Shown here: piece after piece, positions 18,223-26,388 of the stretch
How the letters are laid out: each line of letters opens with the position of its first letter
Position numbering within the stretch: the first letter of the stretch is position 1
NCBI GenBank assembly: GCA_016704465.1
Contig: JADJAD010000013.1
Location: 248,001-312,000 of the forward strand
Direction of reading: 5' to 3'
DNA from: Gemmatimonadota bacterium
Lineage (GTDB): Bacteria; Gemmatimonadota; Gemmatimonadetes; Gemmatimonadales; Gemmatimonadaceae
DNA length: 64,000 nucleotides
Notes under the pieces: model-generated
The model's input: only the letters and a program-made list of their open reading frames with translations
What the model was told of the DNA's origin: nothing
Databases searched by the model: none
Made by a program: the position numbers and the translations under genes

Positions 18223-19106
18223 CGGACACCTCCAAAGCGGTGCAGCAGGGAGAGCGAGAGGGCCGACCCGAAGGTGACGAACCATTCGTCGCCAGGCGAC
18301 AATCCGCGACCGACGCCCGCGTCGATCCCGAGACGCGGCCCTACCTGATAACGCACTCCCGTCGCCATGCTCCACTCCGGCGCGTCATCGCCCACCAGCG
18401 GGCGGCGAACGACGAGATCGGCCCCCACGAGCAATGCCTGGAAGACGAATGAATGGTCGGCAGCGACGCCGACCTCCCACCGTGCGCCCTCATCCACCCG
18501 GTCGCTGGGTCTGTACTGACCGGGCGATGCCGAAGCGTTCAGGTGGAGCCGTCCCGCCGAGAAGGTCCTCGTGGCGAGGGCGGTGATGGTGGGAATCGCG
18601 CGCGAGGGACCGAACGGCCCCGCGGGTAGCAGCACTCGCGCCGAGATGGCGAGCGCCGGGAGCGAGGTCGTCTCGGTGTTGAGCGCATGCAGGACGGCAA
18701 CGTCGACCCCCGCCCCGCCCACCGTCGACCCGCCCTCGCGGCGCAGTCGCGCCAGCGGGACGCCGACTTCGAGCTGCGTGCGCGGCCAGAGCCCCCACGC
18801 CAACTCGGGCTCCAGATCGAGCGTGCTGCCGGCACCGCGCGCGCCACTCAGGCGCACGGGAGCCAGCTGCCATTCAACGGCATGTCGTTCGATCGGCAGG
18901 GCGTCCTCGACCCGCAGCGGCCGCCCTCGATCCAGGTTGTAGTAGTCCGTCTGTGCACCAACCTCCGACGCCGGCATCGTTAGGGCGACGCCCGCGAGCG
19001 CCAGCATCCCCCCCGCGCGTATGCCGGCGCGTATGCCGGCGCGTATGCCGGCGCGCGTGAGGCTGCCCGAGCGCGCGCGAGACGCGCTCCATGTTGAGTA
19101 GCTCAT
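18219..19106 (-). CDS. Predicted envelope protein of unknown function, possible beta-barrel
   Basis: 295 residues, start ATG 19106. The N-terminus contains a repeated AGIR segment, encoded by a 12-bp tandem repeat, before a hydrophobic stretch (GGMLALAGVALTMPA) and cleavage site VGAQ. The mature part is rich in alternating hydrophobic residues (QLAPVRLSGARGAGSTLDLE, WGLWPRTQLEVGVPLARL) and ends in LLHRFGGVR, resembling small outer-membrane barrels often annotated as transporter or DUF3187-like. It overlaps the next gene by 4 bases, so the two are probably made together. Confidence 0.78.
   Translation of the reverse strand: MSYSTWSASRARSGSLTRAGIRAGIRAGIRAGGMLALAGVALTMPASEVGAQTDYYNLDRGRPLRVEDALPIERHAVEWQLAPVRLSGARGAGSTLDLEPELAWGLWPRTQLEVGVPLARLRREGGSTVGGAGVDVAVLHALNTETTSLPALAISARVLLPAGPFGPSRAIPTITALATRTFSAGRLHLNASASPGQYRPSDRVDEGARWEVGVAADHSFVFQALLVGADLVVRRPLVGDDAPEWSMATGVRYQVGPRLGIDAGVGRGLSPGDEWFVTFGSALSLSLLHRFGGVR
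19015..19050 (-). repeat. 12-bp tandem repeat (three copies) inside the signal-peptide region
   Basis: Three exact copies of GCGCGTATGCCG on the plus strand at 19015-19026, 19027-19038 and 19039-19050, with a partial fourth. On the coding strand they encode the repeated AGIR ahead of the hydrophobic core. The 12-base unit keeps the frame, so copy-number changes would lengthen the positive n-region without a frameshift. Confidence 0.95.
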
Positions 19107-19214
19107 GGTGTCCTGCAGTTCGAGTTCCGATTCGCGGCGTGCGACACGCGTCGCACGACCGTGCTGCGCTGGAACGCCCGGAGGCGTCGCCGGGCGGGGC
19201 CCGGCTGGAACTCG

Positions 19215-19781
19215 TCAGGCTCGCGGCGGCGGAATCTCGGGGGCGAACGTCACGGACGTCGGGCGATCCACGCCGACGATCACCGGCCGCACCACCGGAG
19301 TCGTCGCTCGGTCGAGCAGCACGCGCACTTCCGGCGCCACTGCCACGCTGCAGACCACTCTGGGGCCACATGCGCCGTCGTCCAGTCCATGATGCGAGGA
19401 ACCCTGCGACGAGCTGGGCGCCACGTCGACGTCGGCGCGAGCGTGCGTCGCAGCACCGGCGGCGGCGGCGGCACCGGCACCATCGTGAGCGCCGACGCTG
19501 ACCGGTTCAACGAACGCGTCGCCGCCGTGTCCGGCGGCTTGGTGCGCTGCGGCTTCGCGCCTGGACTGCGCACCGTGCACGCCAACGGCCGTTGCCACAG
19601 TGCCCGCGGGCAGTGCCGTCGCGGAGAGCGCCGGGAGTACGGCGTGTGCGCCCGGCATCAGGCACCACTCGCCTCCCGTGAGGATCAGGGCGATCCACAT
19701 CGGGAGCGAGAAGGCCAGCGTGGCGAATCGGTGAGCGAAGCGGCGCGCAGGGCGGCGCGCATTGCGGCGACGGCGTGACAT
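19215..19781 (-). CDS. Predicted secreted protein of unknown function in the copper block
   Basis: 188 residues. A very basic n-region (MSRRRRNARRPARRFAHRF) precedes a hydrophobic core and the sequence CLMPGAHA, a plausible signal peptide. The mature part is Ala/His-rich (HQAAGHGGD, SSHHGLDDGACGP) with two cysteines six residues apart (ACGPRVVCSV) and ends in TFAPEIPPPRA, an ending I associate with small periplasmic copper-region proteins. The function is not recognised. The gene starts 49 bases after the csoR stop and 109 bases separate its stop from the next gene. Confidence 0.68.
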   Translation of the reverse strand: MSRRRRNARRPARRFAHRFATLAFSLPMWIALILTGGEWCLMPGAHAVLPALSATALPAGTVATAVGVHGAQSRREAAAHQAAGHGGDAFVEPVSVGAHDGAGAAAAAGAATHARADVDVAPSSSQGSSHHGLDDGACGPRVVCSVAVAPEVRVLLDRATTPVVRPVIVGVDRPTSVTFAPEIPPPRA

Positions 19782-19829
19782 CAGGGCATGCAGGTTATCG
19801 TGCGACGCGACCGGGATGAACCCCCCGCA

Positions 19830-20261
19830 TCATCGCGCGTGCCGGTACATGAGGTCGATCAGCTCGTCATACACCCCTTCTGCCGCCTCCGGCCCCGATC
19901 GCACGGCGGCCGCGACACAATGCCGCAGGTGATTGCGCATCAGCTCGCGCCCTGTGGACCGCAGCGCCTCGTGCACCGACGAGATCTGGGTCAAGATGTC
20001 GGCGCAATACCGGTCCTCGTCCACCATGCGCTGCAGCCCACGGACCTGCCCCTCGATGCGGCGCAGGCGCTTCAGGTTGCGCTCCTTGATCGCCGGATCG
20101 ACGCCGACGGCCTTGCGCCCGGCATCAGCACCGGCGCCGTCACCGTCACCGGCGTCGTCGTCGTGCGCGACGCATCCACAACCACAACCGATTGTGCTGG
20201 TCGCGACGGGCGAGTCGTTGGCTGGTGCGTCTGGGAATGCGTGGGGCAGTGCGTCAGGCAT
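19830..20261 (-). CDS. csoR: CsoR-family copper-sensing transcriptional repressor
   Basis: 143 residues from ATG 20261, which lies inside the end of the copA gene (8-base overlap). The helical core (about 58-143) has the Cu(I) ligand set Cys86, His111, Cys115 in exactly the +25/+29 spacing of known CsoR proteins, with RLRRIEGQVRGLQRM before it. Cu(I) binding releases DNA in this family. Unusual is the extra N-terminus of about 55 residues, with GCGCGC (Cys26, 28, 30), a His and an Asp-rich tract, a possible second metal site. The target is most likely the dyad at 23338-23380, making the operon self-regulated. Confidence 0.93.
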   Translation of the reverse strand: MPDALPHAFPDAPANDSPVATSTIGCGCGCVAHDDDAGDGDGAGADAGRKAVGVDPAIKERNLKRLRRIEGQVRGLQRMVDEDRYCADILTQISSVHEALRSTGRELMRNHLRHCVAAAVRSGPEAAEGVYDELIDLMYRHAR

Positions 20262-22710
20262 GATGGCGACCAATGGATGGGGCGCGCCAGCGACGCAGGC
20301 GCAGCGAGTTGCTCACCACCGACACGGAGCTCATCGCCATCGCGGCGCTCGCAAGGATCGGGCTGAGCAGGATGCGGAACATCGGATACAGCGCCCCGCC
20401 GGCAACGGGAATGCCGATGGTATTGTAGACAAACGCCCAGAAGAGGTTCTGCTTCATGATGCGCAGGCTCGACCGCGCCAGGGCCAGCGCATCGACGACG
20501 GCGGCCGGGTCACCCCGCATGAGCGTGATGTCACTCGCCTCCATGGCGATGTCGGTCCCCGTCCCCATGGCGATCCCGACGTCGGCCTGCGCCAGCGATG
20601 GCGCGTCGTTGATCCCGTCGCCGACCATCGCGACGACGCGCCCTTCGCCTTGCAGCCGCCGGATTTCCTCCACCTTCCCGTCGGGGCGCACATCGGCCAC
20701 GACGCGGGTGATCCCGGCCTCGCGCGCGATCGCCTCGGCCGTGCGGCGCGTATCGCCCGTCAGCATCACGACCTCGAGGCCCTGCCGTCGTAACGCCGCG
20801 ACTGCCGCCGCCGACGACGGCTTGAGCGGGTCGGCAATGGCCAGCGCCCCGGCAAGGGTGCCGTTGAGCGTCACGTACACGGGCGTGCGGCCATTGGCCG
20901 ACCAGCGCTCCACGGCAGCCTTCACGTCGGCGACGTCCATGGCATAGTCGGCCATGAGCGCGGCGTTGCCGATGGCCAGCGCCTGCCCGTCCACCACTCC
21001 CACCACCCCCTTACCCGTCACCGACTCGAACGCCTCGGCGCGCGACAGCGTGCTCCCGCGCGCCACCGACGCGGCTGCGATCGCCTCGCCTAACGGGTGC
21101 TCCGACGAGCGCTCGAGCGACGCCACGAGACGCAGCAACTCTGTCTCGTCCACCTCGGTGCTGCGGTGCAGCACATCGGTCACCTCCGGCTGGCCGGCGG
21201 TCAGCGTCCCCGTCTTGTCAAACACGACCGTGTCCACCCGCGAGGCGCGCTCCAGCGCCTCGCCACCCTTGACGAGCACCCCGAGCTGGGCCCCACGACC
21301 CGTGGCCACCATGACCGCGGTCGGGACGGCGAGGCCCATGGCGCACGGACAGGCGATGATCAGCACCGCCACCGACGCGGCGAAGGCCCGGACGAAGGGC
21401 GCACTGTCGCTGAGGACGAACCAGAGCACAAACGTCGCCACAGCCAGCGACAACACGACCGGGACAAAGATCGCGCTGATGCGATCGGCCTGTCGCTGGA
21501 TCGGCGCCCGCGACCCCTGCGCATCGCGCATGAGCGTCACGATCCTGGACAGGACCGAGTCCGCGCCTAACGTCGTCGCCTCGAAGCGGAATGCCCCCGT
21601 ACGATTGACCGTCCCCCCGATCACCCGGTCTCCGGCCCGCTTCGACACCGGCATCGACTCGCCAGTCAGCATCGACTCGTCGACCGCACTCGCTCCCGAC
21701 ACCAGCGTGCCGTCCACCGGGACGCGCTCGCCCGGACGCACGACGATCTCGTCGCCACTATGCACGGCCTCGAGCGGCACGTCCACCTCCTGCTCCCCGG
21801 TCGCACCGGCTCGAACCACCCGCGCCGTGCGCGGCTGCAGGTCCACCAGCTTGCGAAGTGCCGACGACGTCTCGCCCTTGGCCCGCGCCTCCAGCGCGTT
21901 CCCCACGAGAATGAGCGCGATGATGATGATCACCGCCTCGTAGTACACGTCCGGCGCCACGCCACGACTGAGGAAGAAGCCTGGCACGAGCGTCGCCGCC
22001 GCCGAAAACAGGAAGGCCGCCCCGGTCCCGATGGCGATCAGCGTGTTCATGTCGGCCGAGCGGTGCCGGAAAGACTGCCAGGCACGCGAGTAGAAGTGGC
22101 GCCCCGACCAGCCCATGATGCCCACCGTCAGGACGAGCAGCAGCACACTGAGCACGCTCGCCGGAATCGCGTACGCCCACGGCATGGCCCGCTGCATCGC
22201 GGGGTCGAGCACGGTCATCGTCCAGCGCATGAACGGGTCGGGGTTGCCTCCCATTCCAAGGTGCGCGTTCGCCGCCATGAGCGGCATCGACAGCACCATC
22301 GCGACCACGCCCACTCCGCCTGCCACGAGTGCCTTGGCTCGCAGGTCCGTGTATTCCCGACGCCGCGCCGAATCCTGGGCCAGCTGTTCGTCCGCGGCGG
22401 TGCGGCCCGCGACCGGAAGGTCAGCGCCGTAGCCGGTGTCGCGAATGCGGGCGACCAGCGCCGCTGGATCGACCTGCTGCGGGTCGAACGACACGGTCGC
22501 GCTGTTGGTCATGAGGTTGACGTTCGCGTCGAGCACCCCCGGCGTCTTGCCGAGCGTGCGCTGCACGCGCCCCTGACAGGCGGCGCAGGTCATGCCGCTC
22601 ACCGGGATCACGACCTTCTCGCGATTGGCGCTCGTCGCACTCGTGGCGCCCGGCGCGCCCGTCGCGCTATTCGCGCCGAGCGGCGCGTTGGGATGCGTCG
22701 TGGTCGTCAT
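20254..22710 (-). CDS. copA: Cu(I)-exporting P1B-type ATPase
   Basis: 818 residues. ATG 22710 has GGAGGA about eight bases upstream and overlaps the cupredoxin stop (ATGA). Features: one N-terminal heavy-metal domain with GMTCAAC (about 39-45), eight membrane helices, TGES loop, CPC in helix 6 (IIACPCAMG), phosphorylation site DKTGT, SEHPLGE, GDGINDAP, and the Cu(I)-class residues in helices 7 and 8 (FVYNTIGIPVAGG and MAMSSVSVVSNSLRL). It pumps Cu(I) from cytoplasm to periplasm using ATP. The chaperone and cupredoxin encoded before it, and CsoR after it, complete a copper export unit. Confidence 0.97.
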   Translation of the reverse strand: MTTTTHPNAPLGANSATGAPGATSATSANREKVVIPVSGMTCAACQGRVQRTLGKTPGVLDANVNLMTNSATVSFDPQQVDPAALVARIRDTGYGADLPVAGRTAADEQLAQDSARRREYTDLRAKALVAGGVGVVAMVLSMPLMAANAHLGMGGNPDPFMRWTMTVLDPAMQRAMPWAYAIPASVLSVLLLVLTVGIMGWSGRHFYSRAWQSFRHRSADMNTLIAIGTGAAFLFSAAATLVPGFFLSRGVAPDVYYEAVIIIIALILVGNALEARAKGETSSALRKLVDLQPRTARVVRAGATGEQEVDVPLEAVHSGDEIVVRPGERVPVDGTLVSGASAVDESMLTGESMPVSKRAGDRVIGGTVNRTGAFRFEATTLGADSVLSRIVTLMRDAQGSRAPIQRQADRISAIFVPVVLSLAVATFVLWFVLSDSAPFVRAFAASVAVLIIACPCAMGLAVPTAVMVATGRGAQLGVLVKGGEALERASRVDTVVFDKTGTLTAGQPEVTDVLHRSTEVDETELLRLVASLERSSEHPLGEAIAAASVARGSTLSRAEAFESVTGKGVVGVVDGQALAIGNAALMADYAMDVADVKAAVERWSANGRTPVYVTLNGTLAGALAIADPLKPSSAAAVAALRRQGLEVVMLTGDTRRTAEAIAREAGITRVVADVRPDGKVEEIRRLQGEGRVVAMVGDGINDAPSLAQADVGIAMGTGTDIAMEASDITLMRGDPAAVVDALALARSSLRIMKQNLFWAFVYNTIGIPVAGGALYPMFRILLSPILASAAMAMSSVSVVSNSLRLRRWRAPSIGRHHA

Positions 22711-23093
22711 GACGGGTCCTCCACCACGAGCGTTCCACGCAGCATGCTCATGCCGCATGTGAACGGGAACCGTCCGGTGGTGCTCGGCGTGAGCTCGACC
22801 ACCGTCTTCTCATGGGCGGGGAGAAAGCGCCGGATGCCGAAGTCGGGAAAGACCACCTCTTCGGAGCAGCTGGAGTCTTCCTGCCGATCGAAGACCAGTC
22901 GCACCCGGGACCCGCGCGGCACGCGCACCGTCCCCGGTGAGTAGCCACCATGCACCACGATCGGCACCTCGGCGATTCCTCCGGCACTGGGGCTCATGCT
23001 CGCCGCCACCGGTTCGGAGAAGAAGAAGTACCAGTTGATCAGTGCAATGAGCGAAACGCCGGCGAGCACGACGCTCCAGTCGAGGGGTGTCAC
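22707..23093 (-). CDS. Membrane-anchored cupredoxin-like protein
   Basis: 128 residues with a GTG start at 23093 that overlaps the chaperone stop (GTGA). An N-terminal helix (VVLAGVSLIALINWYFFF) anchors it; the rest matches the Cupredoxin_1 pattern: HGGYSPGTVRVPRGSRVRL, SSCSEEVVFPDFGI, ELTPSTTGRFPFTCGMSML. The Cys in FTCGMSM with the Met three after it, plus His50-region and Cys76-region residues, could bind copper. Placement between chaperone and ATPase suggests that it takes copper on the periplasmic side or protects the pump. A larger open frame upstream in this register is a shadow of the chaperone gene. Confidence 0.88.
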   Translation of the reverse strand: MTPLDWSVVLAGVSLIALINWYFFFSEPVAASMSPSAGGIAEVPIVVHGGYSPGTVRVPRGSRVRLVFDRQEDSSCSEEVVFPDFGIRRFLPAHEKTVVELTPSTTGRFPFTCGMSMLRGTLVVEDPS

Positions 23094-23299
23094 GTCGCCT
23101 CTTGCGCCTCGTAGCCGGCGTCGGCCACGGCGTCGATCAGCGCCCCGATATTCGTCTTGGCAGGGTCGAACGCGACCGTCGCCGAACCGATCGCGACCTG
23201 CTCGGGTGTCGCACCGTCTACGCCCGCGAGTGCCTGTTGCACCGCCTTGACGCAGTGACCACACGACATGCCGGCGACCGTGAGCGTGGCCTTCTCCAT
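23090..23299 (-). CDS. Heavy-metal-associated domain protein, CopZ/MerP-like copper chaperone
   Basis: 69 residues, a single HMA domain with GMSCGHC near residue 10 and the usual beta-alpha-beta-beta-alpha-beta length. It lacks a signal peptide, so it is cytoplasmic and closer to CopZ than to periplasmic MerP. It would deliver Cu(I) to CopA. It is the first gene after the CsoR-type operator and has a purine-rich ribosome-binding site (GGAGAGAG) just upstream of ATG 23299. Confidence 0.94.
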   Translation of the reverse strand: MEKATLTVAGMSCGHCVKAVQQALAGVDGATPEQVAIGSATVAFDPAKTNIGALIDAVADAGYEAQEAT

Positions 23300-23337
23300 G
23301 TGACTCTCTCCGGAACAGGTTTCGCGGAGGGAATCGT

Positions 23338-23380
23338 ATACCCCCCACTGGTATCCATCCTATATACCAGTGGGGGGTAT
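23338..23380 (-). promoter_or_regulatory. Predicted CsoR operator: perfect 17-bp inverted repeat upstream of copZ
   Basis: The arm ATACCCCCCACTGGTAT (23338-23354) is repeated in perfect inverse at 23364-23380, separated by nine bases. Each arm is itself a partial dyad (ATACC/GGTAT) with a C-run, the form known for CsoR-type operators. The right arm falls exactly between the predicted -35 and -10 boxes, and the left arm lies where transcription should start. Two dimers or tetramers could thus block RNA polymerase until Cu(I) binds CsoR. Confidence 0.85.
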
Positions 23381-23385
23381 GTCAA
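23357..23385 (-). promoter_or_regulatory. Sigma-70-type promoter of the copper operon
   Basis: On the minus strand a consensus -35 TTGACA (23380-23385) and a -10 TAGGAT (23357-23362) are 17 bases apart. The predicted start is near 23350, about 50 bases before the chaperone ATG. The spacer is the right arm of the inverted repeat. Confidence 0.8.
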
Positions 23386-23394
23386 TGGTGTCGT

Positions 23395-23655
23395 TCAGGT
23401 CACCTTCATCCCGGCGTCCCGAAGACTGGCCATGACCTTGGCACGCACGTCCTGTGGGCAGCTGCGGTCCTCGCGGGTCTGGTGCAGCGCGGCGAGGAAT
23501 CGCTCGGCGAACTCGGCGTGCGGGTGGCAGTTCGCGCACGCATCGAGGTGCCGCTCCACGGCTTGCATGCGTTCGGCGGTGAGTTCGCCGTCCACATAGT
23601 CCCACAGTTGCTGCATGGCCGAACGGCAGTCCAGCATGGGCATATCGTCAGACAT
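23395..23655 (-). CDS. Zinc-finger (zf-HC2) anti-sigma factor
   Basis: 86 residues. The ZAS-type motif H-x3-C-x2-C (HLDACANC, about residues 36-43) with an upstream Cys (LDCRSAMQQLWDYVDGEL) marks it as an RsrA-like soluble anti-sigma; no membrane helix is present. It overlaps the end of the sigma gene by 8 bases, so the pair is translated together. Zinc and thiol chemistry suggest response to oxidants or metals. It lies immediately upstream of the copper promoter. Confidence 0.88.
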   Translation of the reverse strand: MSDDMPMLDCRSAMQQLWDYVDGELTAERMQAVERHLDACANCHPHAEFAERFLAALHQTREDRSCPQDVRAKVMASLRDAGMKVT

Positions 23656-24250
23656 CGTTTGGCTCCTGCGCGGGGTTCCCCGCCGAGGCGAATCCCGCGT
23701 CGCGGGCGTACGCCCTCAGTTTCTCCTGCAATTGCCGGCGTCCGCGAAAGAGGCGCGACCGCACGGTTCCCACCGGGACGCCAAGTACCTCGGACGCTGC
23801 GTCGTACGACTGGTCCTCGACGTCGACCAGGATCACGGTCGATCTGAACGGCTCGGCCAGCTCATCGAGTGCCTTGGTCAACGCCGGAGCCAGGTCGACC
23901 CGGGACAGCAGCTGGTCCGACCCGTCCTTGCGCATTTCGCCCTGGTTCATCACCGCGGCCAACGTCTCCATGTCGCTGTCCTCGACGTCCACTTCGTGGC
24001 GCAGCTTCTCGCGTGACCTGAGGAAGGCATTGCGGCAGATCGTGAACAGCCATCGGCGGGCATCGCTGCCGGGTTGGAAGGTGTGCCACGATCTGAACGC
24101 CCGCAGGTAGGTCTCCTGCACCAGGTCGTCGGCGTCGGCGGCGTTGCGGGTGAGCGAGTACGCGAATCGGTACACGTCGTCCATGTACGGGAGCGCATCG
24201 CGGGCGAACTCGACGTCGCGAGCGTCTGCGGGTGGAACGGAATCGTTCAT
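23648..24250 (-). CDS. ECF-type RNA polymerase sigma factor
   Basis: 200 residues from ATG 24250; the open frame upstream is not protein-like. Region 2 (YMDDVYRFAYSLTRNAADAD, DLVQETYLRAFRSW) and region 4 (EPFRSTVILVDVEDQSYDA, GVPVGTVRSRLFRGR) are clear. The RsrA-like partner follows. Members of this group often control thiol-stress genes; the real regulon here is unknown. It is divergent from the hybrid kinase gene at 24420, with 169 bases between them. Confidence 0.93.
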   Translation of the reverse strand: MNDSVPPADARDVEFARDALPYMDDVYRFAYSLTRNAADADDLVQETYLRAFRSWHTFQPGSDARRWLFTICRNAFLRSREKLRHEVDVEDSDMETLAAVMNQGEMRKDGSDQLLSRVDLAPALTKALDELAEPFRSTVILVDVEDQSYDAASEVLGVPVGTVRSRLFRGRRQLQEKLRAYARDAGFASAGNPAQEPNDV

Positions 24251-24419
24251 GTTGATGCACCTAGCCGGAAGGCGTCGTCGCGGTTCCCTGTCCGCGCTCG
24301 TCCACGATAACAGCACGCGGCGGGGGGGGCGAGCCGACCCCGCTGCTGCACCCGCCGCTATAGATTCTGCCCGTCCAGCCTCGGCCCCATCCTCGTTCGC
24401 TCGCGACGGGCCCCACGTA

Positions 24420-26354
24420 ATGTCGCTTCCGCCCCACGACCCCTCGCCCACAGTCCCCGGGCCCACCCCCGCCGGTGGTCACCGTGGGGGGCTCGCCGGC
24501 CTGCCGTTTGCGCTCGCACGCGTCGACCGCAGCGGCACCGTCGTGGCGCTCAGCGGCGCGTGGACCGACGTCAGCGGACGCCAGGTCGGCGCATCGTTAG
24601 GCATGCCGTGGGACGGCTTCCTCGATCCCGGCGACGTCGACGCGTGGCGCGGGATGGCCCGCGACCTCTACGAAGGACGCCGGACGCAGGCAGCCGGGGT
24701 GCTGCGGCTGCGCCGCCCCGACGGGGGGGCGCGCCCGGTCGAGGTGCGGAGCGCCCTGCACCATGGTCCCACCGGCCCTCCCGACGGACTCGGGGTGATG
24801 CTCTTCGACCTGGCGGAGCGCGAGCAGGCGCTGAGCGCGCCACGACCGAGCATGCGTTTGTCGGAGGAATCGACGCGATCGCTCGTGGAACGCGCCGCCT
24901 TCGGAATTTTCCGCTGCGACCCCGATGGCGGGCTGCTCGACGTCAACCCGGCGCTGGCGGCGATGCTTGGCTACGCCGACCCGGCCTCGCTGATCGGGCT
25001 CAACCTCTTCGAGGTTGTTGGCGCCGAGCCAGGGGTGCGGGAGCGCTGCCTTGCCGAGCTGGAAGATGGACTCGCCGACGTGTCGTGCGACTTGCGCGGG
25101 GCCCGGCGCGACGGGGCGGCGGTGCATCTTCGGCTGGCGGTGAGCGCCGAGTTCGACGGTCGTCGCATTCGCTTCCTGCAGGGCATCGCCGAGAACATCA
25201 CCGAACGTGCGCGACGTGAAGAGATCGTGCGCCGCGGCGAACGCATGGCGGCGCTGGCCCGCACGCTGGCCGGTGTGGCGCACGAGATCAACAACCCGCT
25301 GGCAGCGATCACGGGTTTCGCCCAGATCCTCCTCAAGCGGGAGCAGTCGGACGACGACCGGCACGCGCACGAGACGATCCTGCATCAGGCGCGGCGGGCC
25401 GCCCACGTCGTGAAGGACCTGCTCACCATCGCCCGGCGCGAGGAAGGGAGCCTGCGTGTGCGCGTCGACCTGAATGCCATCGTACGCTACCTGGTCGAGA
25501 CACAGCGTTACGCGATGGACACGCGGGGGATTCGGATCGTGATGCACCTGGCCGACGACGCCCCCCGCGTGCTGGGCGATCCGGCGCAGCTGGAACAGGT
25601 CGTCCTGAACCTCGTCGTCAACGCGCGACAGGCGCTCGAGGCGCGCCTCGACCGACACGACGCCGACGAGGCATGGCTCCCGACCCTGGAGATCGCCACG
25701 CAGCGCGCGTCCGCACGCGTCACGCTCTCGGTCACCGACAATGGCCCGGGGATCTCGTCGCGGGACCTGCCGCACATCTGGGATCCGTTCTGGACGACGC
25801 GCGAAGAGGGGGAAGGCTCGGGACTCGGACTCTCGGTCGTGCACAGCATCGTGACGGCGCACGGCGGCTCCATCGAGGCGACCAGCGTGCTGGGCGTGGA
25901 GACGCGCGTCGTGGTCACGTTGCCGGCAGCCGCGCCGGCCGCGCCCGCCCCGCTCGCGATTCCCCACCACAGCACGCCAGCCGCACGTGCCGCACGCCCG
26001 CTCGACATCCTCGTCGTCGATGACGAGGTGGCCATCCGCGACCTGCTGGTGCGCTATCTCTCCACGCGCGGCCACGCCGTCCTTCCGGCGGCCAGCGGGG
26101 AACATGCGTTGCGTCTGGCGGAACAGGCGTCGTTCGACGTGGTGATCAGCGACCTGCGAATGCCGGGGATGGACGGGCGCGCCCTGATCCGCCGACTCCG
26201 GTCCCTGCCATCGTGTGTCGACACGCGCTTCATCCTCTCCACCGGCGACGCCACGGCACTCCCGCACGCCGGCGGCGACACCACGGCCGACCTCGAGGTC
26301 GTCAACAAGCCGTACGACGTCAACGCGCTCGTGACCCTCGTCGAGGCGCGATGA
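24420..26354 (+). CDS. PAS-containing hybrid sensor histidine kinase
   Basis: 644 residues from ATG 24420; the frame is open further upstream but overlaps the divergent sigma gene. No membrane helix, so cytosolic. Two PAS domains (about 25-135 and 155-265), HisKA with AHEINNPLAAITGFAQIL (His288), ATPase domain (VLNLVVNARQALEA, DNGPGIS, GSGLGLSVV), and a C-terminal receiver with ISDLRMPGMDG (Asp578). It probably passes phosphate to an external regulator; none is adjacent. The PAS ligand is unknown. Confidence 0.93.
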   Translation: MSLPPHDPSPTVPGPTPAGGHRGGLAGLPFALARVDRSGTVVALSGAWTDVSGRQVGASLGMPWDGFLDPGDVDAWRGMARDLYEGRRTQAAGVLRLRRPDGGARPVEVRSALHHGPTGPPDGLGVMLFDLAEREQALSAPRPSMRLSEESTRSLVERAAFGIFRCDPDGGLLDVNPALAAMLGYADPASLIGLNLFEVVGAEPGVRERCLAELEDGLADVSCDLRGARRDGAAVHLRLAVSAEFDGRRIRFLQGIAENITERARREEIVRRGERMAALARTLAGVAHEINNPLAAITGFAQILLKREQSDDDRHAHETILHQARRAAHVVKDLLTIARREEGSLRVRVDLNAIVRYLVETQRYAMDTRGIRIVMHLADDAPRVLGDPAQLEQVVLNLVVNARQALEARLDRHDADEAWLPTLEIATQRASARVTLSVTDNGPGISSRDLPHIWDPFWTTREEGEGSGLGLSVVHSIVTAHGGSIEATSVLGVETRVVVTLPAAAPAAPAPLAIPHHSTPAARAARPLDILVVDDEVAIRDLLVRYLSTRGHAVLPAASGEHALRLAEQASFDVVISDLRMPGMDGRALIRRLRSLPSCVDTRFILSTGDATALPHAGGDTTADLEVVNKPYDVNALVTLVEAR

Positions 26355-26388
26355 CGTCGCCCTCACCCTTCCTACGCATCGCCTGCCC

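Noticed and set aside
24251..24290. GGAACC on the minus strand (24282-24287) as a -35 of a self-regulated ECF promoter
   Set aside because: No matching -10 at the right distance, and the start would fall at the ATG; not enough to claim.
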